From Mucilaginibacter aquariorum (GTDB taxonomy: Bacteria > Bacteroidota > Bacteroidia > Sphingobacteriales > Sphingobacteriaceae): DNA of 64,000 bases. The notes under the pieces are model-generated. The model had not been told where the DNA came from and made no database searches. It saw only the letters and a list, made by a program, of their open reading frames with translations. Each line of letters starts with the position of its first letter. Positions within the stretch are counted from its first letter, which is position 1. Both the position numbers and the translations under genes were made by a program. The stretch is taken from NCBI RefSeq assembly GCF_024498135.1, contig NZ_JANHOH010000003.1, positions 124,001 to 188,000 of the forward strand, given 5' to 3'. Positions 1-7,836 of this stretch are shown here, piece by piece.

Positions 1-26
1 GATAGAAAAACCTAAACAATAATACC

Positions 27-1967
27 ATGCCAGCCTTATTTGTCTTTCTGTTTAAAGTAAATATCGCACTGCTGCTATTTTGCGCAGGCTATTACCTGGT
101 GTTACGCCACCTTACCTTTTATACGCTAAACAGGGCATATTTATTGGTTGCCATACTGTTTGCTACCCTTTACCCCAAAATTGATCTAAGCAGTTTCGCG
201 CAGCGACATGAGGCCCTTACCAAACCGGTACAAACCGTAGTGTTAAACTGGCAGGCACCTGCCGAAACACTTATAAAACCCCTCACCCAACCTGATTACT
301 GGCAATGGGCAACGGTGGTATTTTGGGCCGGTGCAGCTTTTTTAGCGTTCAGGTTAATGATGCAGCTGTTTTCGCTATTCCAGCTATACCGCAGATCGCA
401 GCCGGCGAAGATCCATGATCATGATGTAAGGATTATTCAGGGCGAAGCCGCGCCGTTCTCTTTCTGGCGCAGCATATACGTTAATCCGGCTAATCATACC
501 CCTGCTGACCTGAAGGCTATTTTGTTGCATGAGCAGGTCCATGTTAACGGCTGGCATACCATCGATATTTTATTGGCCGAACTCAGCAGTATATTTTACT
601 GGTTTAACCCAGGTATATGGCTGATGAAAAGAGCCGTGCGCGAAAACATTGAATTTATAACCGACAGGAAGATCCTTAACAAAGGCTTCGATAGTAAAAC
701 CTACCAATACAGCCTGGTAAACGTAAGCTTTAATGCTACCACACCCGGCATTGTAAACCATTTTAATATATCAACCATAAAAAAACGTATAATTATGATG
801 AACGCTAAAAGATCTTCGAAATTTACACTTACACGTTATGCGTTTGTAGTGCCCGCGGTTATTGCATTACTACTGGTATTCACATTATCTAAAGCTGATG
901 TTGCCAAACCAATAACCCATAAAATTGCGCTTGCAATTGACCCGGTTACCAGCGCCATTAAAGAAGCTGCCAAAACCGCCATGACCATTACCGATACGGT
1001 ACCTGTTAAAAAAGAGAAAACAATTACACTTAAAGCAACAAAAGATACGGCTAAAACCAAACAAACACTCGCACTCACTTATAACACGGTAATTGATATC
1101 GATACCGGCAAAAGGCAAAGGTTTTATATCAGGTCTGATAACAATAATAGTAACAAGATTGATTCCATGAACATTGTGTTGAATGGAAAAAAGATAGATA
1201 GCAAAGCATTCTCTAAGGTAGACCCATCAACTATATCAACTATTAATATTGTAGGCTCATTTGAGGCAAACCGCATACTTGGTGGAAATGGTGAATACGA
1301 CTTTAATAATGAAAAGGACATTATGTTCATCACCACAAAAGATTCTGAAGCGGGTAAAGCACTGGCCGAAAAGTTAGGCAGCAGGCGTCAGCTAACCAAT
1401 ATCCGTATAAATGGCGTGCAAAAAAACCTTAAAAACCTAACCAAATCAGAAGTGGAATTGGTGAGGACATTACCTGCCCTTAAAGGCACAGTTAATAATG
1501 TGACCGTTATTGCGCACGGCAATGCATCTACTATCCCTGCGGATGAGATAAGAGAGGTTGTGCTTGATTCAGGGCTCGTAAGATTAAACGGAATAAAAGG
1601 TTCGGGTGTTGCGGGTGTTGAGTCTAAACTACGTAGTACTGTGGGTACCCGTAATGTAATAGCCTATCAAGTGTCGCCTCTTAAACTTCGCACAGCAAAT
1701 GGTGTAGGTGTGCGTGACGATCTTGTAATTAAAGAATTACGCACTAACGGCAATTATTTGTATAGCACAAATGCCACAAGCATTAACCGTATATCTGATA
1801 AGCTAATAGTGATAGACGGCAAAGTAGCCAGCGAAAAAGAAATGAAAAAGCTATCCGCGTTTGATATAGACAGAATGAATGTTAGTAACAGTGCCGATAC
1901 CATAAAAAAATACGGTGATAAAGCTAAATACGGTGTAGTTTTTATCTACACAAAAAAAGGTAAATAA
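27..1967 (+). CDS. M56 (BlaR1-like) metallopeptidase with plug-like C-terminus
   Basis: Membrane-embedded zinc metallopeptidase of the BlaR1/MecR1 family, 646 aa. Hydrophobic segments near residues 4-24, 36-50 and 92-112 precede the zinc motif HEQVH at 168-172; RENIEF (205-210) probably supplies the third ligand, and another membrane segment lies near 270-287. The C-terminal 300 residues contain at least two plug-like repeats resembling those of TonB-dependent receptors; the protein ends in GVVFIYTKKGK, close to the SusC plug ending. Family knowledge: such genes usually follow a BlaI-type repressor gene, and bases 1-15 could be the tail of one (reading DRKT-stop). Substrate unknown. A strong hairpin terminator follows. 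Confidence 0.88.
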   Translation: MPALFVFLFKVNIALLLFCAGYYLVLRHLTFYTLNRAYLLVAILFATLYPKIDLSSFAQRHEALTKPVQTVVLNWQAPAETLIKPLTQPDYWQWATVVFWAGAAFLAFRLMMQLFSLFQLYRRSQPAKIHDHDVRIIQGEAAPFSFWRSIYVNPANHTPADLKAILLHEQVHVNGWHTIDILLAELSSIFYWFNPGIWLMKRAVRENIEFITDRKILNKGFDSKTYQYSLVNVSFNATTPGIVNHFNISTIKKRIIMMNAKRSSKFTLTRYAFVVPAVIALLLVFTLSKADVAKPITHKIALAIDPVTSAIKEAAKTAMTITDTVPVKKEKTITLKATKDTAKTKQTLALTYNTVIDIDTGKRQRFYIRSDNNNSNKIDSMNIVLNGKKIDSKAFSKVDPSTISTINIVGSFEANRILGGNGEYDFNNEKDIMFITTKDSEAGKALAEKLGSRRQLTNIRINGVQKNLKNLTKSEVELVRTLPALKGTVNNVTVIAHGNASTIPADEIREVVLDSGLVRLNGIKGSGVAGVESKLRSTVGTRNVIAYQVSPLKLRTANGVGVRDDLVIKELRTNGNYLYSTNATSINRISDKLIVIDGKVASEKEMKKLSAFDIDRMNVSNSADTIKKYGDKAKYGVVFIYTKKGK

Positions 1968-1996
1968 TAATCAGATCAGTTAATAGTTAACCTATG

Positions 1997-2030
1997 AAGG
2001 TTGGCCGGGGCGAGCCTGGCCAACCTTTTT
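1997..2030 (+). terminator. Terminator of the M56 gene
   Basis: Ten-base perfect stem (AAGGTTGGCC at 1997-2006 with GGCCAACCTT at 2018-2027) followed by a T-run, 30 bases after the stop codon. Confidence 0.8.
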
Positions 2031-2036
2031 TCCAAC

Positions 2037-2132
2037 TGTCATCCTGAGCGATAGCGAAGGATCTATTAGCGAGCTGTGTAATTGCCCAAATGCATGTTGG
2101 CGAATAGATGCTTCACTACGTTCAGCATGACA
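2037..2132. repeat. Dispersed palindromic repeat, TGTCATCCTGAGCG type
   Basis: Imperfect inverted repeat: TGTCATCCTGAGCGATAGCG on the left pairs with the complement of a CGTTCAGCATGACA-ending right arm, and the inner arms share ATCTATT/AATAGAT. It lies between the convergent M56 and topoisomerase genes. Elements beginning this way are common in intergenic regions of Bacteroidota (remembered knowledge); only one copy is seen here. Confidence 0.7.
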
Positions 2133-2144
2133 AACTTCAAAGTT

Positions 2145-3230
2145 TCAACTCGCTTCCGCCAGCTTCTCATTCTCCAGGATCTCCAGCAGTACTTTTTCGG
2201 CCATATTTAATTCAGCAGATTTAATGTCTTTATCTTCATCAAGCTTGCTGATGTATTTAAAAATAGTGCCCTCTTCATAGCTTTTTATTACAGTAGGGTG
2301 CACGTAATACTTTTTACAAACAGTGCGGGTGTTACCCAAGTTTATGGCCACTTCATCAAGTACGCTCACTATTTTCTTTTTGCACTCGGTTATGGTATCA
2401 AACTCCCCTGCTTCTTTAAATGCATACAGGGCGCTAACACTGCCTGCCCAGGTGCGGAAATCTTTAGCCGTGAAATCTTCGCCGGTAATGTCTTTCAGGT
2501 AATTATTTATATCGCCCGAACCAATGGTACAGCGTTCGTTATCGTCATTATAATATTGGAACAGCTCCTTACCTGGTATATCGCGACATTGTTTTACCAG
2601 CCGGGCCAATTTTTTACTTTGCAGGGCCACTTTATGTATTACCCCCTTTTTTCCTTTAAACTCAAAATTCAGCTGGCTGTCTTCAATCTTCACATGCTTA
2701 TCCATCAACGTGGTTAAACCGAACGAGCCATAAAGCTTTTTGTACGATTCGTTACCCACCCGTATACTGGTTAGCTCCATCAGGCGTACCACAAGGGCTA
2801 CAACTTTTTCATGATCGAGTTTGCGGCGGGCAAGGTCAAGGTCTACCTGTTTGCGTATAGCAGGTAAATGCGAGGCGAAAGTTTGCAGCCGGTGATATTT
2901 TGATTGGTTACGTATTTTATTCCAATAGCTATGGTAACGGTATTGCTTGCGGCCTGCTGCATCCCTACCGGTAAATTGCAGGTGCCCATTCTCATGCGGC
3001 GAAATCCAAACGTTAGTGTATGCAGGTGGTATCACCAGTTTATTAAACCGCTGTATTAATTCCTTATCCTTCACTACGTTGCCGTCGGCATCTAAATAAC
3101 TCCAGCCCTTCCCTGCTTTTTTACGGGTATAACCCGGCGTTGAATCTGATACATAGCGCAGCCCAACAGCCTTCGCTGTTATTTTGGGGTCGCGACCAAT
3201 TTTTTCAAGTTTTTTTATCAGGCGGTTCAT
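2145..3230 (-). CDS. DNA topoisomerase IB (poxvirus-like)
   Basis: Relaxes supercoils by nicking one strand through a 3'-phosphotyrosyl link. The 361 aa protein has the bacterial/poxviral type IB layout: N-terminal clamp about 1-100 and catalytic domain about 110-361. Visible active-site elements are RVGNESY (Arg157), FRTWAG (Arg259) and the catalytic Tyr309 in KKYYVHP. The start at 3230 (MNRLIKK) is chosen because homologues start near this point; an upstream ATG at 3245 would add five residues. Transcribed alone, between repeats on both sides. Type IB enzymes are accessory in bacteria, alongside the essential type IA. Confidence 0.92.
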   Translation of the reverse strand: MNRLIKKLEKIGRDPKITAKAVGLRYVSDSTPGYTRKKAGKGWSYLDADGNVVKDKELIQRFNKLVIPPAYTNVWISPHENGHLQFTGRDAAGRKQYRYHSYWNKIRNQSKYHRLQTFASHLPAIRKQVDLDLARRKLDHEKVVALVVRLMELTSIRVGNESYKKLYGSFGLTTLMDKHVKIEDSQLNFEFKGKKGVIHKVALQSKKLARLVKQCRDIPGKELFQYYNDDNERCTIGSGDINNYLKDITGEDFTAKDFRTWAGSVSALYAFKEAGEFDTITECKKKIVSVLDEVAINLGNTRTVCKKYYVHPTVIKSYEEGTIFKYISKLDEDKDIKSAELNMAEKVLLEILENEKLAEAS

Positions 3231-3302
3231 GTGTAGGATAAACATGGAAACCCGGGGATAAGTTTTAAGTACTAATTAAATCAATTAAATAATGAATGCA
3301 AT

Positions 3303-3400
3303 TGTCATTTCGAACAAGGTACGAGGAGAAATCTTGTTCATTATGCATAGTTCGCCGCCTGTCATTTGAACAAGATTTCTCACTATCGTTCGAAATGACA
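3303..3400. repeat. Palindromic repeat family A, copy 1
   Basis: Outer arms GTCATTTCGAAC/GTTCGAAATGAC and perfect inner arms AGAAATCTTGTTCA (3327-3340) and TGAACAAGATTTCT (3367-3380) enclose a 26-base loop (3341-3366). The spacers between outer and inner arms differ on the two sides (GGTACGAGG left, CACTATC right), so orientation can be read independently of the loop. A second full copy at 13804-13900 has the loop reversed. Lies between the topoisomerase and threonine aldolase genes. Confidence 0.88.
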
Positions 3401-3405
3401 AAGCT

Positions 3406-4419
3406 TTATAGTCCTTTTAAAACATCCACCACATACTCCACCTGCTCGGCGTGTATATCTAAATGAGTTACAAAACGGATGCGGTGCGTATCGGTGCTAT
3501 TGGCTTTTATGCCTTTTTCGGCTAGCTTAGCCAGTATGGCATCTGCAGGCTGGGCGGTATCAAACAAAACAATATTGGTTTCAACCGGCACAACATTGGT
3601 TACCCAGGGCATTTTTGCCAGTTCCTCGCCCAATATTCTTGAATGCACATGGTCTATTTTAAGGCGTTCTACATGATGGTCGAGCGCGTAAATACCTGCT
3701 GCAGCCAGGAAACCGGCTTGCCGCATACCACCTCCCAATACTTTACGGATCCGGCGGGCATATTTAATAGTCGCCTTATCAGCCAGTAAAACCGAACCTA
3801 CAGGCGCGCCCAACCCTTTTGATAAACAAACCGAGATACCATTAAAGTACTGGCCATAATCTGCTGCGCTGTCACCGGTATGGGCAAGCGCGTTAAAGAT
3901 GCGGGCACCGTCTAAATGGAGTTTCAGATCACGTTGTTTGCACAGTTCGGCAATGGGTTTTATATGTTCAAGGGTGTAGCAGCTGCCGCCGCCTTTATTT
4001 ACTGTATTTTCCAGCACCACCAAACTGGTATGCGGGTAATGGATATTCTCTTCGTTAATTTCCGGCTCTATCATTTCGGCAGTAAGTATGCCGCGATAGC
4101 CATTTAATAACCTGGTTGATACGCCCGAGTTAAAGGCAATGCCCCCACCCTCGTAACGGTAAACGTGCGCGGTTTGGTCGGCTATTAGCTCGTCAAGCGG
4201 TTGGGTAAAACATTTTATGGCTATCTGGTTGGTCATGGTACCCGATGGGCAGTAAATAGCTGCTTCCATACCAAACATATCGGCGGCTTTTTGCTCCAGC
4301 GCGTTAACGGTTTCGTCCTCGCCAAAAACATCATCGCCTACTTTTGCGCCCCACATGGCTTCCAGCATGCCGGGTGTAGGTTTTGTTACGGTATCGCTGC
4401 GCAGATCAACAGTTATCAT
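3406..4419 (-). CDS. ltaE: Low-specificity L-threonine aldolase
   Basis: PLP enzyme cleaving L-threonine or allo-threonine to glycine and acetaldehyde in the cytoplasm. 337 aa, the usual family length. Fold-type I signatures are visible: the N-terminal LRSDTVTKPT block, cofactor aspartate in HLDGARI (Asp170) and the Schiff-base lysine in CLSKGLGAPVGS (Lys201). The start at 4419 gives the expected MITVDLRSDT N-terminus. The divergent gene at 4461 starts only 41 bases away, so their promoters overlap. No frameshift or missing residue seen. Confidence 0.93.
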   Translation of the reverse strand: MITVDLRSDTVTKPTPGMLEAMWGAKVGDDVFGEDETVNALEQKAADMFGMEAAIYCPSGTMTNQIAIKCFTQPLDELIADQTAHVYRYEGGGIAFNSGVSTRLLNGYRGILTAEMIEPEINEENIHYPHTSLVVLENTVNKGGGSCYTLEHIKPIAELCKQRDLKLHLDGARIFNALAHTGDSAADYGQYFNGISVCLSKGLGAPVGSVLLADKATIKYARRIRKVLGGGMRQAGFLAAAGIYALDHHVERLKIDHVHSRILGEELAKMPWVTNVVPVETNIVLFDTAQPADAILAKLAEKGIKANSTDTHRIRFVTHLDIHAEQVEYVVDVLKGL

Positions 4420-4460
4420 GTCAAAAAATCTTTTATATTTGGTTTCAAATCTAAACCATT

Positions 4461-5045
4461 ATGCGCAAAATTTCACTCCTGCTTTGTATTTTAAGTATTA
4501 CAATTGGCGCAAAGGCACAATTTTTTGGTGGGCATTGGGATCAAGGTTATTACTATGACCTTAACGGAAAAAAACACAAAGGACTTATATTATGGGAAGT
4601 TGGCGATAAAATTAATTTTAAATTAAATAAAGACGCTGATAAGATTAAAGTCTCGTCGAAAATGCTAAAATCGTTCGTTGTAAAAACTGACAGTTTCGTA
4701 GTGTCAAAAAGCGATTTACTCATTGACGATCCATTTTTAAAAGTTGTTGTAAACAACGAGATGAAATTATTCGAAGCAAGAAATACTCACATGTACGCCA
4801 GCGGAGGCAACTTTATTCAAACTAAAAATTATTACGGCACCAATGCCAACGATGTATGTAAATTAGAAAAGAAAATATTCGTACAGATCATGAGCATAAT
4901 TATGGCCGACAAACAGGATGTAGTTGCCAAAATAAAGGATAAAACGTTGCGTTTAAATGAACTGGAGAGAACAATCGAGTTTTATAAAACCGGGACATTA
5001 CCCCCGCCACCACCAAAACCAGATCCTAACTCTTTTTTAAATTAA
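4461..5045 (+). CDS. Exported protein, paralogue 1 of 3
   Basis: Unrecognised 194 aa protein with a signal peptide (residues 1-19, ending AKAQ). First of three tandem paralogues. Shared features are a WxxGYYYDLNGKKHKG-like start after the signal peptide, a K(M)LKSFVVKTDSFVV block, and a C-terminal segment of the form YYGxxxxxVxKLEKKxFxxxMSxIMADKxDVVAKIKDK followed by a YYKTG-like motif. This copy lacks the glycine-rich insert of the other two and ends in a proline run. Stop codon and next ATG are 3 bases apart, so the three are surely co-transcribed. Probably periplasmic or surface; function unknown. Confidence 0.8.
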   Translation: MRKISLLLCILSITIGAKAQFFGGHWDQGYYYDLNGKKHKGLILWEVGDKINFKLNKDADKIKVSSKMLKSFVVKTDSFVVSKSDLLIDDPFLKVVVNNEMKLFEARNTHMYASGGNFIQTKNYYGTNANDVCKLEKKIFVQIMSIIMADKQDVVAKIKDKTLRLNELERTIEFYKTGTLPPPPPKPDPNSFLN

Positions 5046-5048
5046 ACA

Positions 5049-5699
5049 ATGCGTAAAATACTATTCATCATATTTATACTGGCAGGCACTTTAACCACCA
5101 ATGCCCAGGGCCCTCAACGCAAATGGTATGCAGGTACGCTTTACCATACCAGCGGCGAGATATTTGATGGTTTGATATCATGGACACCGCCGCGCAAAGG
5201 CGAGTACGAAGATGGCGACCAGGTGCTTTATCGTGCCGATGAAAAATCGGAAGTATTTCCCATCCCCTATTACAAGATAAACTCTTTTGTAATGGGCAAC
5301 GATAGCATTGTGGTATCGCACAATGTGCTTTTCAAAAACAGTCCTTTTATGACCGTAGTGCTTGATAACCCAACCAAGCTTTACACCAATAAAATTATGA
5401 AGAACGGCTTCCCGCTGATGATAAATACCGGCGGTTTTACAGGCAATGTTGGTATGGGCGTAGGTGTGGGCACATCAGTTGGCGGGGGTGTTAAAACTAC
5501 TTATTACTATGGCATAAGCCCCGATAAAGTAACCAAACTGGAGAAAAAACAATTCATCGAAGTTATGAGCACCATACTTGCCGATAAACCCGATGTGGTG
5601 GCTAAAATTAAAGATAAAACTTTCCGTTATGGTGACATGGACGACCTGATCAACTACTACAAAACAGGCCAGATGCCAAAAAAATCTTATGATTACTAA
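5049..5699 (+). CDS. Exported protein, paralogue 2 of 3
   Basis: 216 aa with a signal peptide (1-19, ending TNAQ). Same organisation as its upstream neighbour, with the C-terminal block YYYGISPDKVTKLEKKQF. Between the two conserved halves it has a short glycine/valine-rich insert (about residues 132-152), absent from the first paralogue and longer in the third. Its last 11 bases overlap the start of the third gene. No enzymatic motif recognised. Confidence 0.8.
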   Translation: MRKILFIIFILAGTLTTNAQGPQRKWYAGTLYHTSGEIFDGLISWTPPRKGEYEDGDQVLYRADEKSEVFPIPYYKINSFVMGNDSIVVSHNVLFKNSPFMTVVLDNPTKLYTNKIMKNGFPLMINTGGFTGNVGMGVGVGTSVGGGVKTTYYYGISPDKVTKLEKKQFIEVMSTILADKPDVVAKIKDKTFRYGDMDDLINYYKTGQMPKKSYDY

Positions 5700-6399
5700 T
5701 TATAAAAAACATATCCTTTCCACAGCGCTGGTTATGTTCTGCATGGCCATAACAAGTACTACTGCAATGGCGCAAAAATGGCTTCAGGGCTATTTCATCG
5801 ATATTAAAGGCGTTAAAACTACCGGTTATATTTACCCCAACCCTGGTGGCAACGGCCCTATCCGCAATGAAGGATTTATTGAATTTAGGGACGAAGAAAA
5901 AAGCACACCCTACGTATTAAGCACAAGTGACCTGCAATGTTTTGTGGCCGGCAAGGACAGCTTTGTGGTAGCACACGCCCCGGGCAACGAAACATGGGCC
6001 AAAAAAGAATTTGATTTTGTACGTGTGGCAGTTGCCGGGCCTATAAATATTTATGCTACCCGTGGCGCTGGCAAAGGCGGCGGCGGTGGCAAAAAAGTAC
6101 AGGTATCGCCCGGCATCGGTATTGGCACAGGTACGTACGGTACATCGTACGGCGGCGGCGTGGGTATTTCAATTGGTGGCGACGGCGGTGGTGGCGGCAG
6201 TCGTAAAATGAGCTATTACTATGGCAGTAACACAGCCACTATGCAGCACCTTACCAGCGAGAACTTTAACGATGTAATGAGCGAAGTGATGGCCGATGAA
6301 CCCGAAGTAGTTGAGCAGATACGCGCAAACCATTTTGGCATCGGCAATATAGAAAAGCTGATAGCGTACTTTAACAAGGTACAGGCATCGCATCAGTAA
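5689..6399 (+). CDS. Exported protein, paralogue 3 of 3, glycine-rich
   Basis: 236 aa; signal peptide 1-28 ending AMAQ. Start ATG lies inside the previous gene (11-base overlap). The conserved halves match paralogues 1 and 2 (KWLQGYFIDIKG near the start, MSYYYGSN and VMSEVMADEPEVVEQI near the end), but the middle has expanded to a roughly 50-residue glycine-rich stretch (about 124-174) with GGGGG runs. The glycine loop grows through the gene series, suggesting duplication and divergence. Two hairpins follow the stop. Function unknown. Confidence 0.8.
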   Translation: MITNYKKHILSTALVMFCMAITSTTAMAQKWLQGYFIDIKGVKTTGYIYPNPGGNGPIRNEGFIEFRDEEKSTPYVLSTSDLQCFVAGKDSFVVAHAPGNETWAKKEFDFVRVAVAGPINIYATRGAGKGGGGGKKVQVSPGIGIGTGTYGTSYGGGVGISIGGDGGGGGSRKMSYYYGSNTATMQHLTSENFNDVMSEVMADEPEVVEQIRANHFGIGNIEKLIAYFNKVQASHQ

Positions 6400-6421
6400 G
6401 ATCAGATTAACAAATTCCGCC

Positions 6422-6471
6422 AAGCCAGGCGTCCACGCCTGGCTTAATAATACTTTCAGCGTCTGCGCTGA
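6422..6471 (+). terminator. Twin-hairpin terminator of the three-paralogue operon
   Basis: Perfect 10-base stem at 6422-6431/6436-6445 with a TCCA loop, then a 6-base stem at 6456-6461/6466-6471 with a TCTG loop. The T-tracts are weak, so termination is inferred from position and stem strength. Confidence 0.55.
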
Positions 6472-6544
6472 TAAAAGGAATAACATTCTTTAAAACTTTT
6501 ATGGGTAATATGTGTCCTTAAGTAGATATACTTAATGCATAAAA

Positions 6545-7630
6545 ATGCCTGATAAAAAGCCAGCCAATGAAAATCCACCAAAAAAAGAACTAACCTATAT
6601 TGAAAAGGTATGGCATACCGTGGCCATTGTGGCTTTGCTGGTAGTTGCTATACTAATTGCACGTGTGGCGTTTAACGTGCTGTTAATGGTGCTGGCGGGT
6701 TCGCTTATCGCGGTTTACTTTCATGGCCTGGGCGATATAATTGAGCGCCGCACAAAATGGAACCGCACTTTATGTATGTGCATTTCAGTTATAGGTTCGT
6801 TTATGATACTTGGCACCTTACTGTGGTTTATGGGTACCACTATACAAGGGCAAGTAGCTATTTTAAGCGAAAGCCTGCCCCAAACTATCAGCAATCTTAA
6901 AGCAAAACTGGCAGAGGGCCCAATAGGCGCAAAAATACTCGATTATTTTTCGGGCGATAACACCGATAAGTTGTTTGCAACCGCGCAAAGCTTTTTTAGC
7001 ACCAGTTTTGGGGTACTGGGCAACATCTACATTATTTTATTTTTGGGGATATTTTTTACCACCCACCCTTCGCTGTATAAAGACGGCATAATTAAGCTAT
7101 TCCCAAAAAACAACAAGCCTATGGCCCAAAAGGTAATAGACCGTACCAGCCAGGCATTAAAAGGCTGGCTTAAGGGCATGATGTTATCTATGGTACTCAT
7201 TACTGTAATGCTTACCACGGGCTTAAGTATTATAGGTATACCGGTAGCTTTGGTGCTTGCATTAATGACGGGTTTATTAAAGGTTGTACCAAACTTTGGC
7301 TCGCTGGCTGCAATGATACCAGGCGTACTTATAGCCTTGACCAAAGATGTTAATACGGCCATTATTACCGCGTTGCTTTACATGATATCGCAAACCATTG
7401 TAAGCAATGTTGTAACGCCCCTCATCCAAAAAAAGATGATCAATATTCCCCCTGCCCTAACCATTATAAGCCAGGTTATTATGGGAACTTTATCCGGCGT
7501 GTTAGGGATTATTTTAGCTGTACCGTTGTTATCAATCTTTATTATTTTGGCCGATGAGCTGTATGTAAAAAAAATAAATCCCGATGAAGCTGAACCAATA
7601 GCAAAGAATCGGGCGCTGGGTAGTGATTGA
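6545..7630 (+). CDS. AI-2E family transporter (PerM/TqsA type)
   Basis: Polytopic inner-membrane protein, 361 aa, of the AI-2E transporter family (Pfam PF01594). About eight hydrophobic segments: two near residues 28-62, one at 77-97, one at about 155-172, and a C-terminal cluster from about 210 to 340. The conserved core with KVVPNFGSLAAMIPG around 243-258 is typical. Despite the name, most members have no shown role in autoinducer-2 transport and some act in ion or osmotic stress, so substrate is unassigned. The charged, proline-rich N-terminus is cytoplasmic. Convergent with icd across a strong hairpin. Confidence 0.85.
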   Translation: MPDKKPANENPPKKELTYIEKVWHTVAIVALLVVAILIARVAFNVLLMVLAGSLIAVYFHGLGDIIERRTKWNRTLCMCISVIGSFMILGTLLWFMGTTIQGQVAILSESLPQTISNLKAKLAEGPIGAKILDYFSGDNTDKLFATAQSFFSTSFGVLGNIYIILFLGIFFTTHPSLYKDGIIKLFPKNNKPMAQKVIDRTSQALKGWLKGMMLSMVLITVMLTTGLSIIGIPVALVLALMTGLLKVVPNFGSLAAMIPGVLIALTKDVNTAIITALLYMISQTIVSNVVTPLIQKKMINIPPALTIISQVIMGTLSGVLGIILAVPLLSIFIILADELYVKKINPDEAEPIAKNRALGSD

Positions 7631-7652
7631 TATATAATCAGAACTATTATTT

Positions 7653-7759
7653 GGGCGTTCCCTGCGGTCGGGCTTTACGCTCATATGCGCACAGGCCTTA
7701 ACCACAGCTGTCACACCAAGCCTGTCGAAGTGCCGGTATTCGCTTCCTATCCTTAACGC
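7653..7759 (-). repeat. Dispersed repeat family B, copy 1 (reverse)
   Basis: Read on the minus strand it runs from GCGTTAAGGATAGGAAGCG to CCCGACCGCAGGGAACGCCC, matching the copies at 24350-24430 and 40797-40878. It is about 25 bases longer because a segment containing CACTTCGACAGGCTTGG interrupts the middle; that looks like an arm of another Bacteroidota repeat family. Ends are mutually complementary (GCGTT and AACGC), so the transcript could fold. Confidence 0.75.
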
Positions 7760-7778
7760 CGCTTATCAGAAACATATT

Positions 7779-7818
7779 AAATTCAAAAGGCCCGTCGCAT
7801 AACAGGCCTTTTGAATTT
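7779..7818. terminator. Bidirectional terminator between permease and icd
   Basis: Fourteen-base perfect stem (AAATTCAAAAGGCC at 7779-7792 with GGCCTTTTGAATTT at 7805-7818) flanked by A/T tracts, between two convergent genes. Confidence 0.8.
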
Positions 7819-7836
7819 TGAATTATTTAGAAAGTC

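Noticed and set aside
1..26. Tail of a BlaI-type repressor gene
   Set aside because: Only four codons (DRKT-stop) are visible; position fits but nothing in the sequence itself can support the family.
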